Assembly (NCBI RefSeq): GCF_035083965.1
Contig: NC_089726.1
Location: 13,397,501 to 13,461,500, forward strand
Direction of reading: 5' to 3'
Origin: Branchiostoma lanceolatum
Lineage: Eukaryota > Chordata > Leptocardii > Amphioxiformes > Branchiostomatidae
DNA length: 64,000 bases
Part shown: piece by piece, positions 53,553 through 64,000 of the stretch
Numbering within the stretch: position 1 is the stretch's first letter
Layout: the number at the start of each line of letters is the position of its first letter
Translations under genes and position numbers: made by a program
Notes under the pieces: generated by a model
What the model saw: the letters and a program-made list of their open reading frames with translations, nothing else
Databases searched by the model: none
What the model was told of the DNA's origin: nothing

Positions 53553-54357
53553 TTGACAGATCTACAGGTCACATATACATGAATAAAGGCTTTTGGGTCA
53601 CAATGATATACAACGATTATGCACATGTACAGTTATAAGAAAAATCTTATTTTGCGTTGGAATGATATTTAGAGACACATGTATAATTTCACCTCAGAGG
53701 TGCAATCTGTTGAGCAATTGAAGTAACAATAAGACACTTAGATTCCTGAGATCCAAGTGGATAAAAAGGCAACTTCAATTGTACATCTCATAGTAGTTAT
53801 TCTTTGCTGCAAAATCACATTGAAACATTTAACTACAACAGCATCAAGGGCTAATTACCAGAATTGTAGTACAGAGGTTACATTACAGCACATCACTTCA
53901 TTTTTTCTCAGAAAATTTTTAAGCAGGTAAGTAATATGACATGCTTCTTAGTTCTTACACAAAAATTTGAAGTGTACAATATATAAACATATCTATGGCA
54001 TTGATGCTGAGTGTGTGTTTTTGAATGTTACAAAGAGAATTGTAGAACGTAATGACAGGTTTTGATTTTAACATCCCAGTCCAGTGGATTGAGCAATTAC
54101 TTATGGCCATAGTTCCATTTGTGAAACTAAACCTTCATTTTGACAAACTAATGTCAACAAACAGATACCCTCGTCAGCTGCAATAAGTCATTGACTGATC
54201 TTATATTCAGGACAAAAGGCACATAGTTGGTATAGATGCCATGCTGTATCCTGGTCTAATTTTGTCATTACCAGCTGGCCTTGTGTTGCAAATTCAAGAT
54301 TAACACTAGATATCGTAACAAAAAGAATTGATTCTAAAATGTTCAACCCCTTGGCTC
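53553..54357. other. Convergent intergenic region HEMK1 / CRADD-like
   Basis: About 800 AT-rich bases between two stop codons on opposite strands. It must hold both 3' untranslated regions. No other feature is seen. Confidence 0.7.
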
Positions 54358-56470
54358 TTATAAAAGAAACTTGTACACATCTTCACCTATGCTAACTTCA
54401 TGCATACTGTGAATCAGGTTTCCTACTGTGGCCTTTCTTCCCTGTTTTTCTTTCCATTTACACAGCATGTCAAATATCTGTGCATGTACATTGTTCTTAT
54501 TGTCCTCTTTGAATTTGTAGAGTTCGGACTTTTTGAAGTCCAGTTCTATGGCCAGTTTTTCCCACTCAGCACCAAGTTTGTCGGCTAACTTGTTCAGTTC
54601 CTTCTCTGTCAGGATCTCCTTCACCCTTGGGGAGTCCTGTAGGTTCATCCTCGCCATTTTGTCCTCTAGCACATCCTCTGTGGGGAACAGGAGACAGCAA
54701 CAGTTTACACATTGTTAGATGGAAAATGTGAGCAATGGATTTGTTTTTGTAAGGGGGATGCTACATCGTCATGGTTACCAGTGGTTCCAGAAATTTTGTC
54801 TGATTTCAGCCACATACATGCAGCTATACACACATCATCAGCAACACCATCTGCTGGTGATACCAGTAGTGCTTTTTTTTTTTCAAAAGGTTTTTGGGAC
54901 CTACACTAAAATACCATTCATGTTTCTACACATTTCTATCAACCCTCTGAAAGGACATTGTACTCGATATATTTCAAAAATTTCAATTATAGTTATGCTT
55001 TTTCTTTTTCAATAGGTGGTACTGTACATCCGTGTGACTGTGTACATAGGGATCCATTTGTCATCAAGAGCATTACCAAGCCACAAATCATGTCTCTGTG
55101 GATCAGTATGATTTAGAAGTGAAGTCTAGAAATACTTGTCACACCTTGACACTGTACAGCTGTAGTTGTTCCCCCTCTCCTCTGGTCTTGCTCCAGTAGA
55201 TCTTTACTCAGCCAGTCATAGAGTTCCTCCAAGGACTTACAGAACATCTACATGTACATAGAACCAACATCACTGCCAAGTTTACAACGCCCTAGTACAC
55301 TTTAGGAAACAAGCATTTTCAATTAGTGTTTCAAAAACTGAAGACATTTCACATCAAAATATCACATACTCCTTGCTTCCATACATTGTATGTAAGACTG
55401 TGCCATAAGACCTGTAATTGAACAGTTTCTGCCTCTCCTCATCCCTTCCATTTTGAAGCATAGTTCAGTCTGCCTCCTCCTGAACTTTCAAATGGAACAG
55501 CTAGCCCATTTCATCCAAGAAAGAGTAATGGGATTGAGCTGTAATTTTCTTAAGTAACCTCATTACATAGCATAAGTTTTGATTTCTTTCTTTGCTTCTG
55601 TATAACCCAGACAATACATCCAAAAAAAGATACATTTTGTACATACCATCCCTTAGGTGGCCAGTTTAATTCAAACACTATAATTACCAGACATATCATC
55701 ATTTAAGTTTTCGTATGTCAGAAAAGCCAAATCTACTCAAACAAAAGTTAAAGATGACCATGAAGTTGATCCGTACCATGAACGCCTTAGGTCCCCTGGT
55801 CACCAGTGTGTCCAGCAGCTGCTCTACCCGGCCATGACTGGTTTTCTCTGCCATGATTTCCTCCACCATGGTGTCGGTCAGAACGTCCTCCTGAAAGATA
55901 GAATGTAACAATAGTTAAATAATGGCAACTTCAAGGATTTGGCAGGTTTTGTATCATAATAATACAATGGTTACTCATGTATGTAAAAGCATACATACTT
56001 ATAAAGGAAAGGCATAATAGCAACCATAACAACTCTGTTTATATTTTAAATGTCTTTTGGGCTAAATAGACGAGATATACAAAGTTGGAAATGCCCATAT
56101 GTTCAGAATAAGTCGACCAGACAATTAAGTGTATTCACAGAATTGTAAGCTTGTGAATTGTAAAATGAAAAGTAATATTAATAGCTTTAAAAGGTGTTGA
56201 GAAAAAATGATATCAACATGCAGAATATCCAATCTTACTATGTGTGCAGCTACTATTGATATCACACTGCTATGATACTTTCTGCGTGCCCTGTCACCAG
56301 TCCCGGATCCCTTCAGTAAGAAATGGCAGATTGGATTAATTGATTAAGGACCATGTGCCTCCTGACCAATGGCTGACCTGTATGAGAAAGTTGGTGATGT
56401 GCTGCACTTTGACGTTCTTCACCAGCTTCACCCGGTTCCTCCTCAGGATGTCCCGATGTCTCTGCTCCAT
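54358..56470 (-). CDS. CRADD-like: CARD + death-domain adaptor, CRADD/RAIDD type (4 exons, 209 aa)
   Basis: Adaptor that in vertebrates links a death-domain partner (PIDD) to a CARD caspase (caspase-2). Exons on the minus strand are 56470-56378, 55890-55777, 55247-55145 and 54677-54358, with closing phases. Residues 1-90 form the CARD: MEQRHRDILRRN, then LIQEDVLTDTMVEEI, LLDTLVTRGPKAF and the tryptophan-containing LEELYDWLSKDL. A linker of about 35 residues follows. The death domain (about 124-209) reads LTEKELNKLADKLGAEWEKL, SELYKFKEDN and MLCKWKEKQGRKATVGNLI. Domain order and length match human CRADD (199 aa), including RGPKAF. Orthology rather than a lineage-specific paralogue is not proven, since a similar CARD+DD gene lies at 62.8-64.0 kb. 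Confidence 0.88.
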
Positions 56471-57069
56471 CTTCAACAACACATGCACATGAATATTGTC
56501 ACATTCAATCCTTAGTAGTTTAGGGTTTACCATGCTATCGCGTCAAACAAACCAGGTATTTGATGTCCTTGTTCAAACCTCAATTCAAAGAAGAGCGTTT
56601 GCTGGGTCACACAAATAAAACTGAAACCATAGTGTAACCCTTGATACTTATCAACTGCCATCATACCAGAACAACAATCTCGTATGTCATGTAGGTTGAA
56701 ATTTCGTCTGCATCGTCCATAACGTTTTCAGTTTTGTTTACTGTCAACGATCGAGCTGTGGACCAAATCGAAGGAAACAACATTTTCAATACCTTGATTT
56801 TATAACTTTTCTGTGCAGCCTTCCTACCACCGTGGTCTCAGCAACGGTAAGAAAATGTCGAAAATCTCAGGGATATCACGTAAAGGACTATATATTTAAC
56901 AGAAACTGGCAAATACATGCCGTGAACTTCGTCTCCTGGTGGCGGCCAAACCCGGAAGTAAGAAAGTGAGTGCGGGCGGGATAGTTCCCGTCATGCTCAG
57001 CGCGAGGTGCACCTGCTACAATCAAATATCTGCCAGCCCATCATTTACATGGACACGGTAGGGCAAGCG

Positions 57070-57207
57070 TAATCTCCAAGCAGATCTAAACGGTTGCAAA
57101 TACCGTATCCAACTGGCAAAATGGGTTTTTGTTGCTTGGGTTGCAATAAAAACTCATTTTGCCAGTTGGATATGGTCTTTACAACCGTTAGATCTGCTTG
57201 GAGATTA
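57070..57207. mobile_element. Near-perfect palindromic MITE with 9-bp target duplication
   Basis: 138 bp, almost fully palindromic, with ends TAATCTCCAAGCAGATCTAA and its complement. Perfect 9-bp flanks GGGCAAGCG lie at 57061-57069 and 57208-57216. The arms are closely matched and the flanks intact, which suggests a recent insertion. Confidence 0.85.
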
Positions 57208-58011
57208 GGGCAAGCGGGAGTAACCCGTTGAAGGGTTTGATACAAATATACAGTGCATGCATAATGTCATGTGTTTGTCACAGCAAAATAGACTCTGCTA
57301 GCATAGCTTATGCTACATAACTGTTAACTACAGCGCTTTAAAACATGATTATACATGGCAATTAATGTCACAATCGCTACTTGTATTAATTAGAGTAATA
57401 GCCTGAGGGCGATTGTACAGTGAAGGTAAACACTAGCGCTGTTTTGTGTGACAAGCCGGCAGAGTTTTCTCCTATAGAATTGCCACTTCCAATAGTTACT
57501 TACAGTGTTCCACAGGGGCACTACGAATTATGCTGTATTTCTGGGTTCAACCATGTGGGTTTAACCAAACGAGAGTTGATTGCTGACACGTGCGTGTAAG
57601 CAAATGTATGAATAAAATATATGTGTTAAGCTCTGCTCATCACGCCTCCAGCCCTGAAGAAGTTTGTGGAAGATAAGTCTCTAGGTTCTAAAATGAAATA
57701 AGCGCTAAGCCGTTAACATATTTTAGAGACCCAATGTATGTCTGCTTGGTTGCTTGCTAGGTAGAGCTCACAGATAATGCAAGACTCTGAATGCCTGCTC
57801 CTCAGTCTGACGTCCTTCATTCAGAACACAAATTTATAAGTATGCAGCAAATGAATTGTCGTAGAATTATGGCAAATAAGACATGCACATAATACTTTCT
57901 ATCTGGTATCGCCTCTTTTGAAGAGTACATTTTTAACTAGTACGTCCAGTTGAAGCTGATCAACTGTACACTGATGTTTTCTCTCGAACATGTGTGTTAC
58001 GTCTGTGTATT

Positions 58012-58075
58012 GGGTATAGCTGGTGTGTTACACTGAAGTACGGTTATACCGGCGGATGTATAGAAACAAATACAG
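58012..58075. repeat. Dispersed repeat related to the insertion at 62857-62973
   Basis: Shares AGCTGGTGTGTTAC, CGGTTATACCGGC and an ATAGAxACAxATACAG tail with the complement of the insertion in the second CARD-DD gene, in the same order. It is a diverged partial copy. Confidence 0.6.
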
Positions 58076-58979
58076 ATGTGCATTTCGTGACGTTTTACAC
58101 ATGAAATTGGAAGAAATCAGTCTGACAATCAAAAGCCATTATCGTCCGGGGCTGAGATTGCATTCTATTCATACGTTACATCATGTAATGGAGAACCTGA
58201 TTTGGCTATATAACATTCAAATTGTGAAGGTAAACAACCAGAAAACAGGGTATTGTGACTTCTTTTGTTACGTTGTACAACATATTACCAAATGTGAAAT
58301 AACGATCCGTATAAATGATATTGCTTGGCAAAAGTATGCATGCAGCTACTGTGGCGCTATAGAAGCATATAAACTGACTCACACGGAGTTTCTCTATACT
58401 GTATCATGTCTGTCCATTGCCTCTTTTAAAAGCCTTTTTCAGTATTCATATATACAAGACAATTTTTGACAGTTCTACAATTGTAGTAGCCTGAGTGTCA
58501 TCCTGTCTCAGTTCCAGGCTCTACCTTCACATTTGTACCACACAGTTATCACAAAATACAGCGATACAAAATGTATTTCTGTTACCAATAACAACTCACA
58601 CTTCGTTACATCATTCTGATCTGTAATCAATTACATTGTTTCATTTCACTCATGACATTGTCAACTCTTGATGTGTAAATCTTATCATTTCAGGGACGCC
58701 AATCCCATACAATAATACAACAAGCTGAATTAAAAGTCTCAAATAGTTCCCTTTCCACCAAATTTACATGTCCATATCCATGTGTGCAGAGGATCGCACA
58801 CAACGTCGAGAAACACAAAGACGACATGTCCACGTCACCTAAAAACCCACCGAGGCGTTTGCTTCCTATTTTTGTTTTGCATCCCCAACAAGTGATTGCT
58901 TATCCAAAGAAGCTTCATGACATAATCAGTATGAATTAGTTTTTTAAAACTAGTGAATCTTCGCTTGCAGGGGTTCTGT

Positions 58980-61664
58980 TCAACTTCCGAATATCTCACT
59001 GAATACGTCGACGTCACTGGAAAGTTTTAGTCTAGCATTCTGTTTGACACTGGACAGTAGAACCCCCATTTCCACAATGCTTAGCTGGTTGCTATAGGGA
59101 CGGAACCCACAAGTGTGCAAGAGGACAGCATTACCATGTTTGGAAAAGGCTGGAGAGCCAGAGGAGCCCTCAAACATGACGGAGGTCTGGTAGCTCTCCA
59201 TGTTAGGGCGCTCCGTGGGCCATTTCTGTGGTTTATCTGGAGGCCCTAGCAGTGTAAGAGCCTTGCTTGTAACATCATCAACACCTACCACTGCACAGAA
59301 GTCCACTCTTTTCCTACCTCCATCTGGATGTCCAACAATCACTACGATATCTTCGTTACCAACACCTGCAGCTATCTTGGTACCCAGGGGACGTACGCTT
59401 TCTGTTTGCATAGTTTGAGAAACTGCTCTGTCATCAGTGTGGCATATTTCAACAATAGCATAGTCTAATGTATCATCGCAGACGACAGAGATATCAGGTT
59501 TGAATGTGAAGGTCAGCCTCTTTGCACCTGTAATGTTGAAATGGACAAGGAACCTTTGTGGGTCAGTAACCTGGCCGCAGCTTTTATTTGCCTCTGCCCA
59601 AACATGATTAGCGGTTATCACATGTCTGGGACCAATCAAGAACCCAGAACCACAACCGTTAGGATGTTCTATCAAACAGACTGATTTCATGCTGTCATTG
59701 ATTGCAGAAAAACCTTCATAATCAATACTGTAGTTAATGGAACTAGAAAAGTTCTCCACACGCTTCTTCAGCGGCGCCTCCCACTCCTTGAGCTTCAGTA
59801 CCCGGTCCTCTTCTTTCCTGCCACCGCTTGGGTCAGGGGTGAAGTCGACACCAGGATGCGTCTTCTGCACGATGACTGATGCTTCCTTCAACAGCAGAGT
59901 CAGCCTGGAAGGGCGCATAAGGACACTGTTGGTGTTTAAAAAAGTCAGAGCTACTATGTTTAAATTGCATTAACAACTAACAACAAGTAGTGGAAAATAA
60001 CAAGTAGTAGAAAATTCTTCATGAAAAGTTAGCGCCTCAGCAGACTATCGAAGGTACAACCTAGTGACATCCAAGGTTAACTGTGGGTTGCACAGTGTTG
60101 CTGTGTTGTCACACTTACTTAGGTACTGTTTAAAAACATAATGGGCAACTGTCCTACCTTGGATCAAGTGATGTTCGTGCCGTCGATTCAGGTTCGACAG
60201 CCGGCACCAATCCAGTTTCTAGTGAAATAGGAAATAGACTGATGTTGGACATTTTCAACCTCTACCTTGATTACTTGCTTCTCGAATAGTTTTCGTGTTT
60301 TATGTTTCTCTCTCTATTTGTCTCTATATTTTGAACGTCGTCGTCGTCCAAAGAAACTTAACCCACATTGTGATGCATTCATTTCTTGCCAGAACATCGC
60401 TTGTAATGAGAGCTTTGAAAATAGTTTTGGATAGTTGGATTTGAGCTAAACTAAGTTATTTCTTAAGTTTCTTACCTGACTGCTTTGGGGGCAGTAAAAT
60501 TTTGGATGTGTCCTCGTCAATCCCAAATTCACGGAGCTTCTTAACAAGGTTCGTAACGGTGGCGCCTGTTCCAGCCTTCGCTTTCCACATCACCAGCATG
60601 GCGAAGATTTGGGACCACACGCTGTGGGTGTGTTGTGCCTTGCACCTGAACACCTCCGCTTTCGTCAATCCCAGAAATATGGCTAGGTTTTCCCAGTCCG
60701 CACCTACAGTTGAAATACAATCGTATGTTGTTTCATACGACACTATCACAGTATCACTAAAGTTAGAGAATCAGTTGTGACTAAAGATAATTTTTTGTAT
60801 TATGATTTAACAACATTCCGTGCTAATCGTTCATCTCTTTACTACCGACAATTTTGCCCAACCGTTAAAACTAATCCCCCCACTTCTACTTTTTAGGCAA
60901 TATTATCAATACCAACCTAACTTAGCAGCCAGGTTGTTGAGTTGCTTCTCTGTCACACGATCTGAGAGAGTCATCTTTGCGACATCTTGAGATAGTTGAT
61001 GTGCCACTGTTTGTCATAAAAACAAACAAATGAAACGATGATCATGAATGCGTGGCACTGGATACAGACCCTTTGTAAACTATTGGTGTAACTTCTGCAC
61101 ATTAAATTCTGAGGGGAAACGACTTTTACATAAACGAAAAACAATACTAGTCCTGAGAAGAAATAGCAGGGACAACCTCTAAGGGACCAGAGGCCAGGGG
61201 GAGCATAAACAGCCAGCTGAAAGACATAACTCTGTAAATATAAAATCTGGATGACATGAACGAAAGAGCAGTCGAAGTCCCACCTGTTATCAATTGGGTG
61301 TGTTATGGTTAAGATCAAAGTCAAACTCTTTGCCTGATACTAATGTAGCGTAACCTCCCAGCCCCAATGGGGCCCCAGAGAAATAGACTTAGATAACCTT
61401 GTCATATGTAAATAAATATGTATATATATATATATCATGTGTCGGAAAACGTTTGGAAGACGTATCAAAGATGTTTTGTTTCGAAACAATTTGCGTAATT
61501 TTACTATGTTTTGCACCAGACATTTTACTTTGTCTGCAGGTGCCAGCCCACACACTGTTTACCTAAGCTTATTAGGCACACGGGCCAAGCTTCGCGGCAA
61601 CAAAAGTGAAACCAAATTCTAACGCCTAATTGTTACATTATTCAACATTCAGCAGTTACTTACT
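58980..61664 (-). CDS. Death domain fused to a chymotrypsin-fold serine protease (434 aa)
   Basis: Minus-strand exons are 61664 and upstream (untranslated except the final A of the start codon), 61006-60917, 60703-60476, 60218-60158 and 59904-58980; all phases close. The start ATG is split: A from exon 1, TG from exon 2, giving MAHQLSQDVAKMTLSD. A death domain spans about 18-100 (VTEKQLNNLAAKLGADWENL, MLVMWKAKAGTGATVTNLV). After a linker, the protease (about 195-425) has His227 in HVITANHVW, Asp274 in DDTLDYAIVEI and Ser375 in FEGSSGSPAF, preceded by CGSGFLIGP. The layout resembles trypsin-like proteases of the HtrA/Trypsin_2 group. There is no signal peptide or membrane segment, so it should act in the cytosol. 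I know no vertebrate gene with this fusion. Substrate unknown; recruitment by the neighbouring CARD-DD adaptors is inference. Confidence 0.87.
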
Positions 61665-62776
61665 TTTGCTTCTCAATGTTTCCTAGCTCTTCGTTGGACT
61701 TCCTTCGGAAATGTTTTGCTATAGTGGCTATAGCGTGACTTTCTATACTGAAGGGGACAGGACTGTAAGATGAATAATGTCCCGCCCAACAAGGAAGTTG
61801 TTGATGTGTACACCTGGTTTACCCCCAAAAAATGTAAGCAGCTTTTCCGGTTCCTCCTTCATCAAAATCTAGTAATCCTAGCACGGCTGCTGGTGATTTC
61901 TCCTAACGTTAAACGTTGGATAACAGCGGTTCAAGCAGGTAGATTCTTCTCGAATACTCTCCAGAAGAAAGTCTGCACGGCTTTCAATGGGGCAACTGTC
62001 TGAGACACCTGCCTAGCCGAGCCTATTCTAACAATAAGCAAGCCTACCATTGGTCGACAGTTTAGAGTAAATAGCTACGCTAGCCAATCATGGAGCCGAT
62101 TACATTGAGTTGTGCAACAGGTGGAGTTGACCTCTGAGGTCAAGGTACCTTTTTGTACTGGGGAGTCAAATGGAATTAGATAGCGTCACTCCGTGTAACT
62201 ACATGTATGCACGCAACCAAAGTGTTGCGGGGTTTGAAATAACTGCACAGTCAATACCATGGGGACTATGGGGTAAAATGCATGCAAAACTTCTTTCAGC
62301 TCCTGTGTTTTATGACTAACACAGTGGAAACTTCACGATCTTATAATGTACTGAGCAGAATCGAAAACAACTTCTATTGTTTAAGTTCCGTTTATTGATA
62401 TATCATTCAACTACACAAATCATTTTGCCTCATTTTGAGAAAGACAGCATTCCCAATCTGGCTGGAAATGTATCATCTACAGATATATCAAGACATATCC
62501 GGTAGTGTAAATATCACAAAGGGTTACGTGGAAAGGTGCTTGTACATTTAGTTTTACTTTGCTTTGTTTTTGTTTTGCTTTATGTTCTATCAATATGAAA
62601 TTAAATTGCATAGGGCACCAGGCTACTGACTATTAGTTGAAAAAAATGTATATGAAAAACCACCACCATCAGAATATATGACTGTGTACAAGATCATAAT
62701 TGGACTTCAGGCACTTATCCACCCGATACTATGCCCTGATCGCAACTTTGACTCCTCTTAACAATATTTGTTTATT
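61665..62776. other. Intergenic region upstream of the DD-protease
   Basis: Should hold the rest of the DD-protease 5' untranslated exon (61664 upward to an unknown point), its promoter, and the 3' untranslated region of the second CARD-DD gene (an AATAAA lies directly after that stop on the minus strand). No gene is seen otherwise. Confidence 0.6.
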
Positions 62777-64000
62777 TCACAATAGATCTAATTTTTCTTG
62801 TTCGATGCCGTAGTCTTCAAGCTTGTCCACTAGCTCCCTCACAGTTGCGTTCGTCCCTGTATCTGTATCTGTATCTATATAGCCGGTATAACCGCCATCA
62901 GGCGTAACACACCAGCTTCGCAGGCACGCGGCGCGCAGCAGCTGGTCATATTACACCAAACGGTCTGTTACACCTAGTCTTGTCCCTTGTCTGGCTTTCC
63001 AAGAGATTAACATGGAGAAGGCCCGAGACCTCATACTGAAGGGGTTTTCTGCCTTGAACCTGTCCACTTCAGCCATCTTCATGTCCAGGTGTATGGCCAG
63101 ATCTTCCCACTCTAAACCTGGACATAGATGAGAAAGTCTATTGTAAATGTGCAGACGTCATTCACAAATGTTATTTGTCCATCAGATTAACCGCTGCCGT
63201 CCCTTCTACCGAGACTTGAAATCTAACTAGCATTTGGTACACCAACGAGTAGGAATCATGATTTGCTGAGATCAAGGACATATATAATGTCCTTGCTGAG
63301 ATATGGTAACAAAGCGAATAAACATTCTCCTGCAATATTTAGGATATAGTCAAGCGGATCCAAAGCATGAAGGAAACTGAGCAGAAAGGTTTTGGTAGCA
63401 TTCTCAGTAAAAGTTACTAAAGCAGAGCAACTTTCACTTGTATCTAGTTTACCATAAGTATACACTCAGGTCATGTAGTTTCTACTGACCCAACTTTCCA
63501 GCCAAGACGTTCAGCTGTTTCTCAGTGACCCGCTTGTTGGCGACTTCAGGAGGGACGAACATGTGCTCAGTACACCGGGTAAGGTGCATGGTCTGCACGG
63601 TACGTGTATCATCTTCTTCAGGGTCGCTTGTTTGTTGCAAGGACGACCTTGTTTCTTGTAGGGGATACCGTGCATCATTTGGAGTGATGTATACGTCATT
63701 CCCTGGGCTTCTTTGTTTCCGAAAGCACTCTTCTTCCTTTTTCAGATCGTCATACAGCCATGGATACGGGTCTTCCAGCGACTCCAAAAACACACGGAAG
63801 GCACTGGAGCCCCGGGAAACAAGGATGCTCAACAGTTTTTCCACTTGCATCTTGGTCCCTGGTTGTGCTCTTACCAGCTCCAGGTCGTTAAAGTCTAGGA
63901 TATCCTCCTGTATCAAGTGATCCATGACATCGTCCGGCCTAAGGTCCCTGGTGAGCTCTTTGTACTTCCTTTTCAGGATTTTCCTATGCCTCTCCTCCAT
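62777..64000 (-). CDS. Second CARD + death-domain adaptor (3 exons if repeat is spliced, 244 aa)
   Basis: Minus-strand exons are 64000-63490, 63117-62974 and 62856-62777. The ATG is the last codon of the window and matches the CRADD-like gene (MEERHRKILKRK against MEQRHRDILRRN). The CARD covers about 1-88 (LIQEDILDFNDLELV, LLSILVSRGSSAF, YPWLYDDLKKE). The linker (about 90-150) is Ser/Asp/Thr-rich. The death domain starts VTEKQLNVLAGKLG and continues LEWEDLAIHLDMKMAEVD and SWKARQGT. There the genomic frame meets a TAA, but the rest (NATVRELVDKLEDYGIEQEK, then LDLL and stop) resumes after a 117-bp repeat. Removing that repeat with its own GT and AG ends restores the frame and adds RLGT. If it is not spliced, the protein loses the last helices of the death domain. 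Confidence 0.8.
62857..62973 (-). repeat. 117-bp repeat insertion that can act as an intron
   Basis: Lies inside the death-domain coding sequence. On the minus strand it starts GTGTAACAG and ends with ATACAGATACAG, so it has GT and AG ends. GGGAC occurs at both junctions (GGGACAAGA before, GGGACGAAC after), a possible imperfect target duplication. A related sequence lies at 58012-58075. It contains a GATACA microsatellite and in-frame stops. Confidence 0.65.

Larger units (their letters stand above)
56471..58979. other. Intergenic region between CRADD-like and the DD-protease gene
   Basis: Contains the likely promoter/5' end of the CRADD-like gene near 56.7-57.0 kb, the palindromic element at 57070-57207, and a repeat-derived stretch at 58012-58075. 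A plus-strand frame at 58023-58469 (148 codons) begins inside that repeat and has no recognisable domain, so I do not call it a gene. Confidence 0.6.

Noticed and set aside
58023-58469. Plus-strand frame of 148 codons
   Set aside because: Starts inside a dispersed repeat and has no domain or splice context.
1-64000. tRNA, rRNA or CRISPR features
   Set aside because: I looked for tRNA B-box-like GGTTCGANNCC motifs with a matching fold and for regularly spaced repeats and found none convincing.

Overview
The window is animal nuclear DNA, most likely from a cephalochordate (amphioxus, Branchiostoma). Evidence for this: short exons with GT/AG introns, chordate-type HMGA2-like and MSRB3-like genes side by side, an expanded local set of CARD and death-domain genes, and many short palindromic DNA transposons. 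The species call is inference. I rebuilt six genes exon by exon; in each the splice phases close exactly.

Layout. (1) 1-9.4 kb: AT-rich DNA without a supported gene, downstream of HMGA. (2) 9.4-24.8 kb, minus strand: a five-exon HMGA2-type gene of 110 residues with three AT-hooks and an acidic tail. Its 12.7-kb third intron carries a nested transposon with a large inverted repeat. (3) 24.8-38.5 kb: intergenic DNA with a CpG-rich start, simple repeats and mobile elements. (4) 38.5-49.0 kb, minus strand: a six-exon MSRB3-type methionine sulfoxide reductase with signal peptide and a KSEL C-terminus. The order and orientation MSRB3 then HMGA2 match human 12q14. (5) 49.0-49.4 kb: a compact divergent promoter region holding a palindromic element. 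(6) 49.8-53.6 kb, plus strand: SDHAF1 (LYR-family SDH assembly factor), then after 62 bases the ten-exon HEMK1 (release-factor glutamine methyltransferase). (7) 54.4-64.0 kb, minus strand: three tandem apoptosis/immune-type genes: a CARD+death-domain adaptor of CRADD/RAIDD type, a death domain fused to a chymotrypsin-fold serine protease with an intact catalytic triad, and a second CARD+death-domain adaptor whose death-domain exon is interrupted by a repeat that can be spliced out in frame.

How the genes relate. MSRB3 (ER methionine repair), SDHAF1 (complex II assembly) and HEMK1 (mitochondrial translation termination) are housekeeping genes around one shared intergenic region. The CARD/DD cluster looks like a small signalling module in which adaptors could recruit a death-domain protease through homotypic contacts. 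That is inference from domain content and linkage. Mobile DNA is a second theme: four palindromic elements have perfect 9-bp target duplications and a fifth has a near-perfect one, one element has an 8-bp duplication next to the MSRB3 start codon, and a long and a short copy of one terminal-inverted-repeat family show the site of a nested 3.5-kb insertion.
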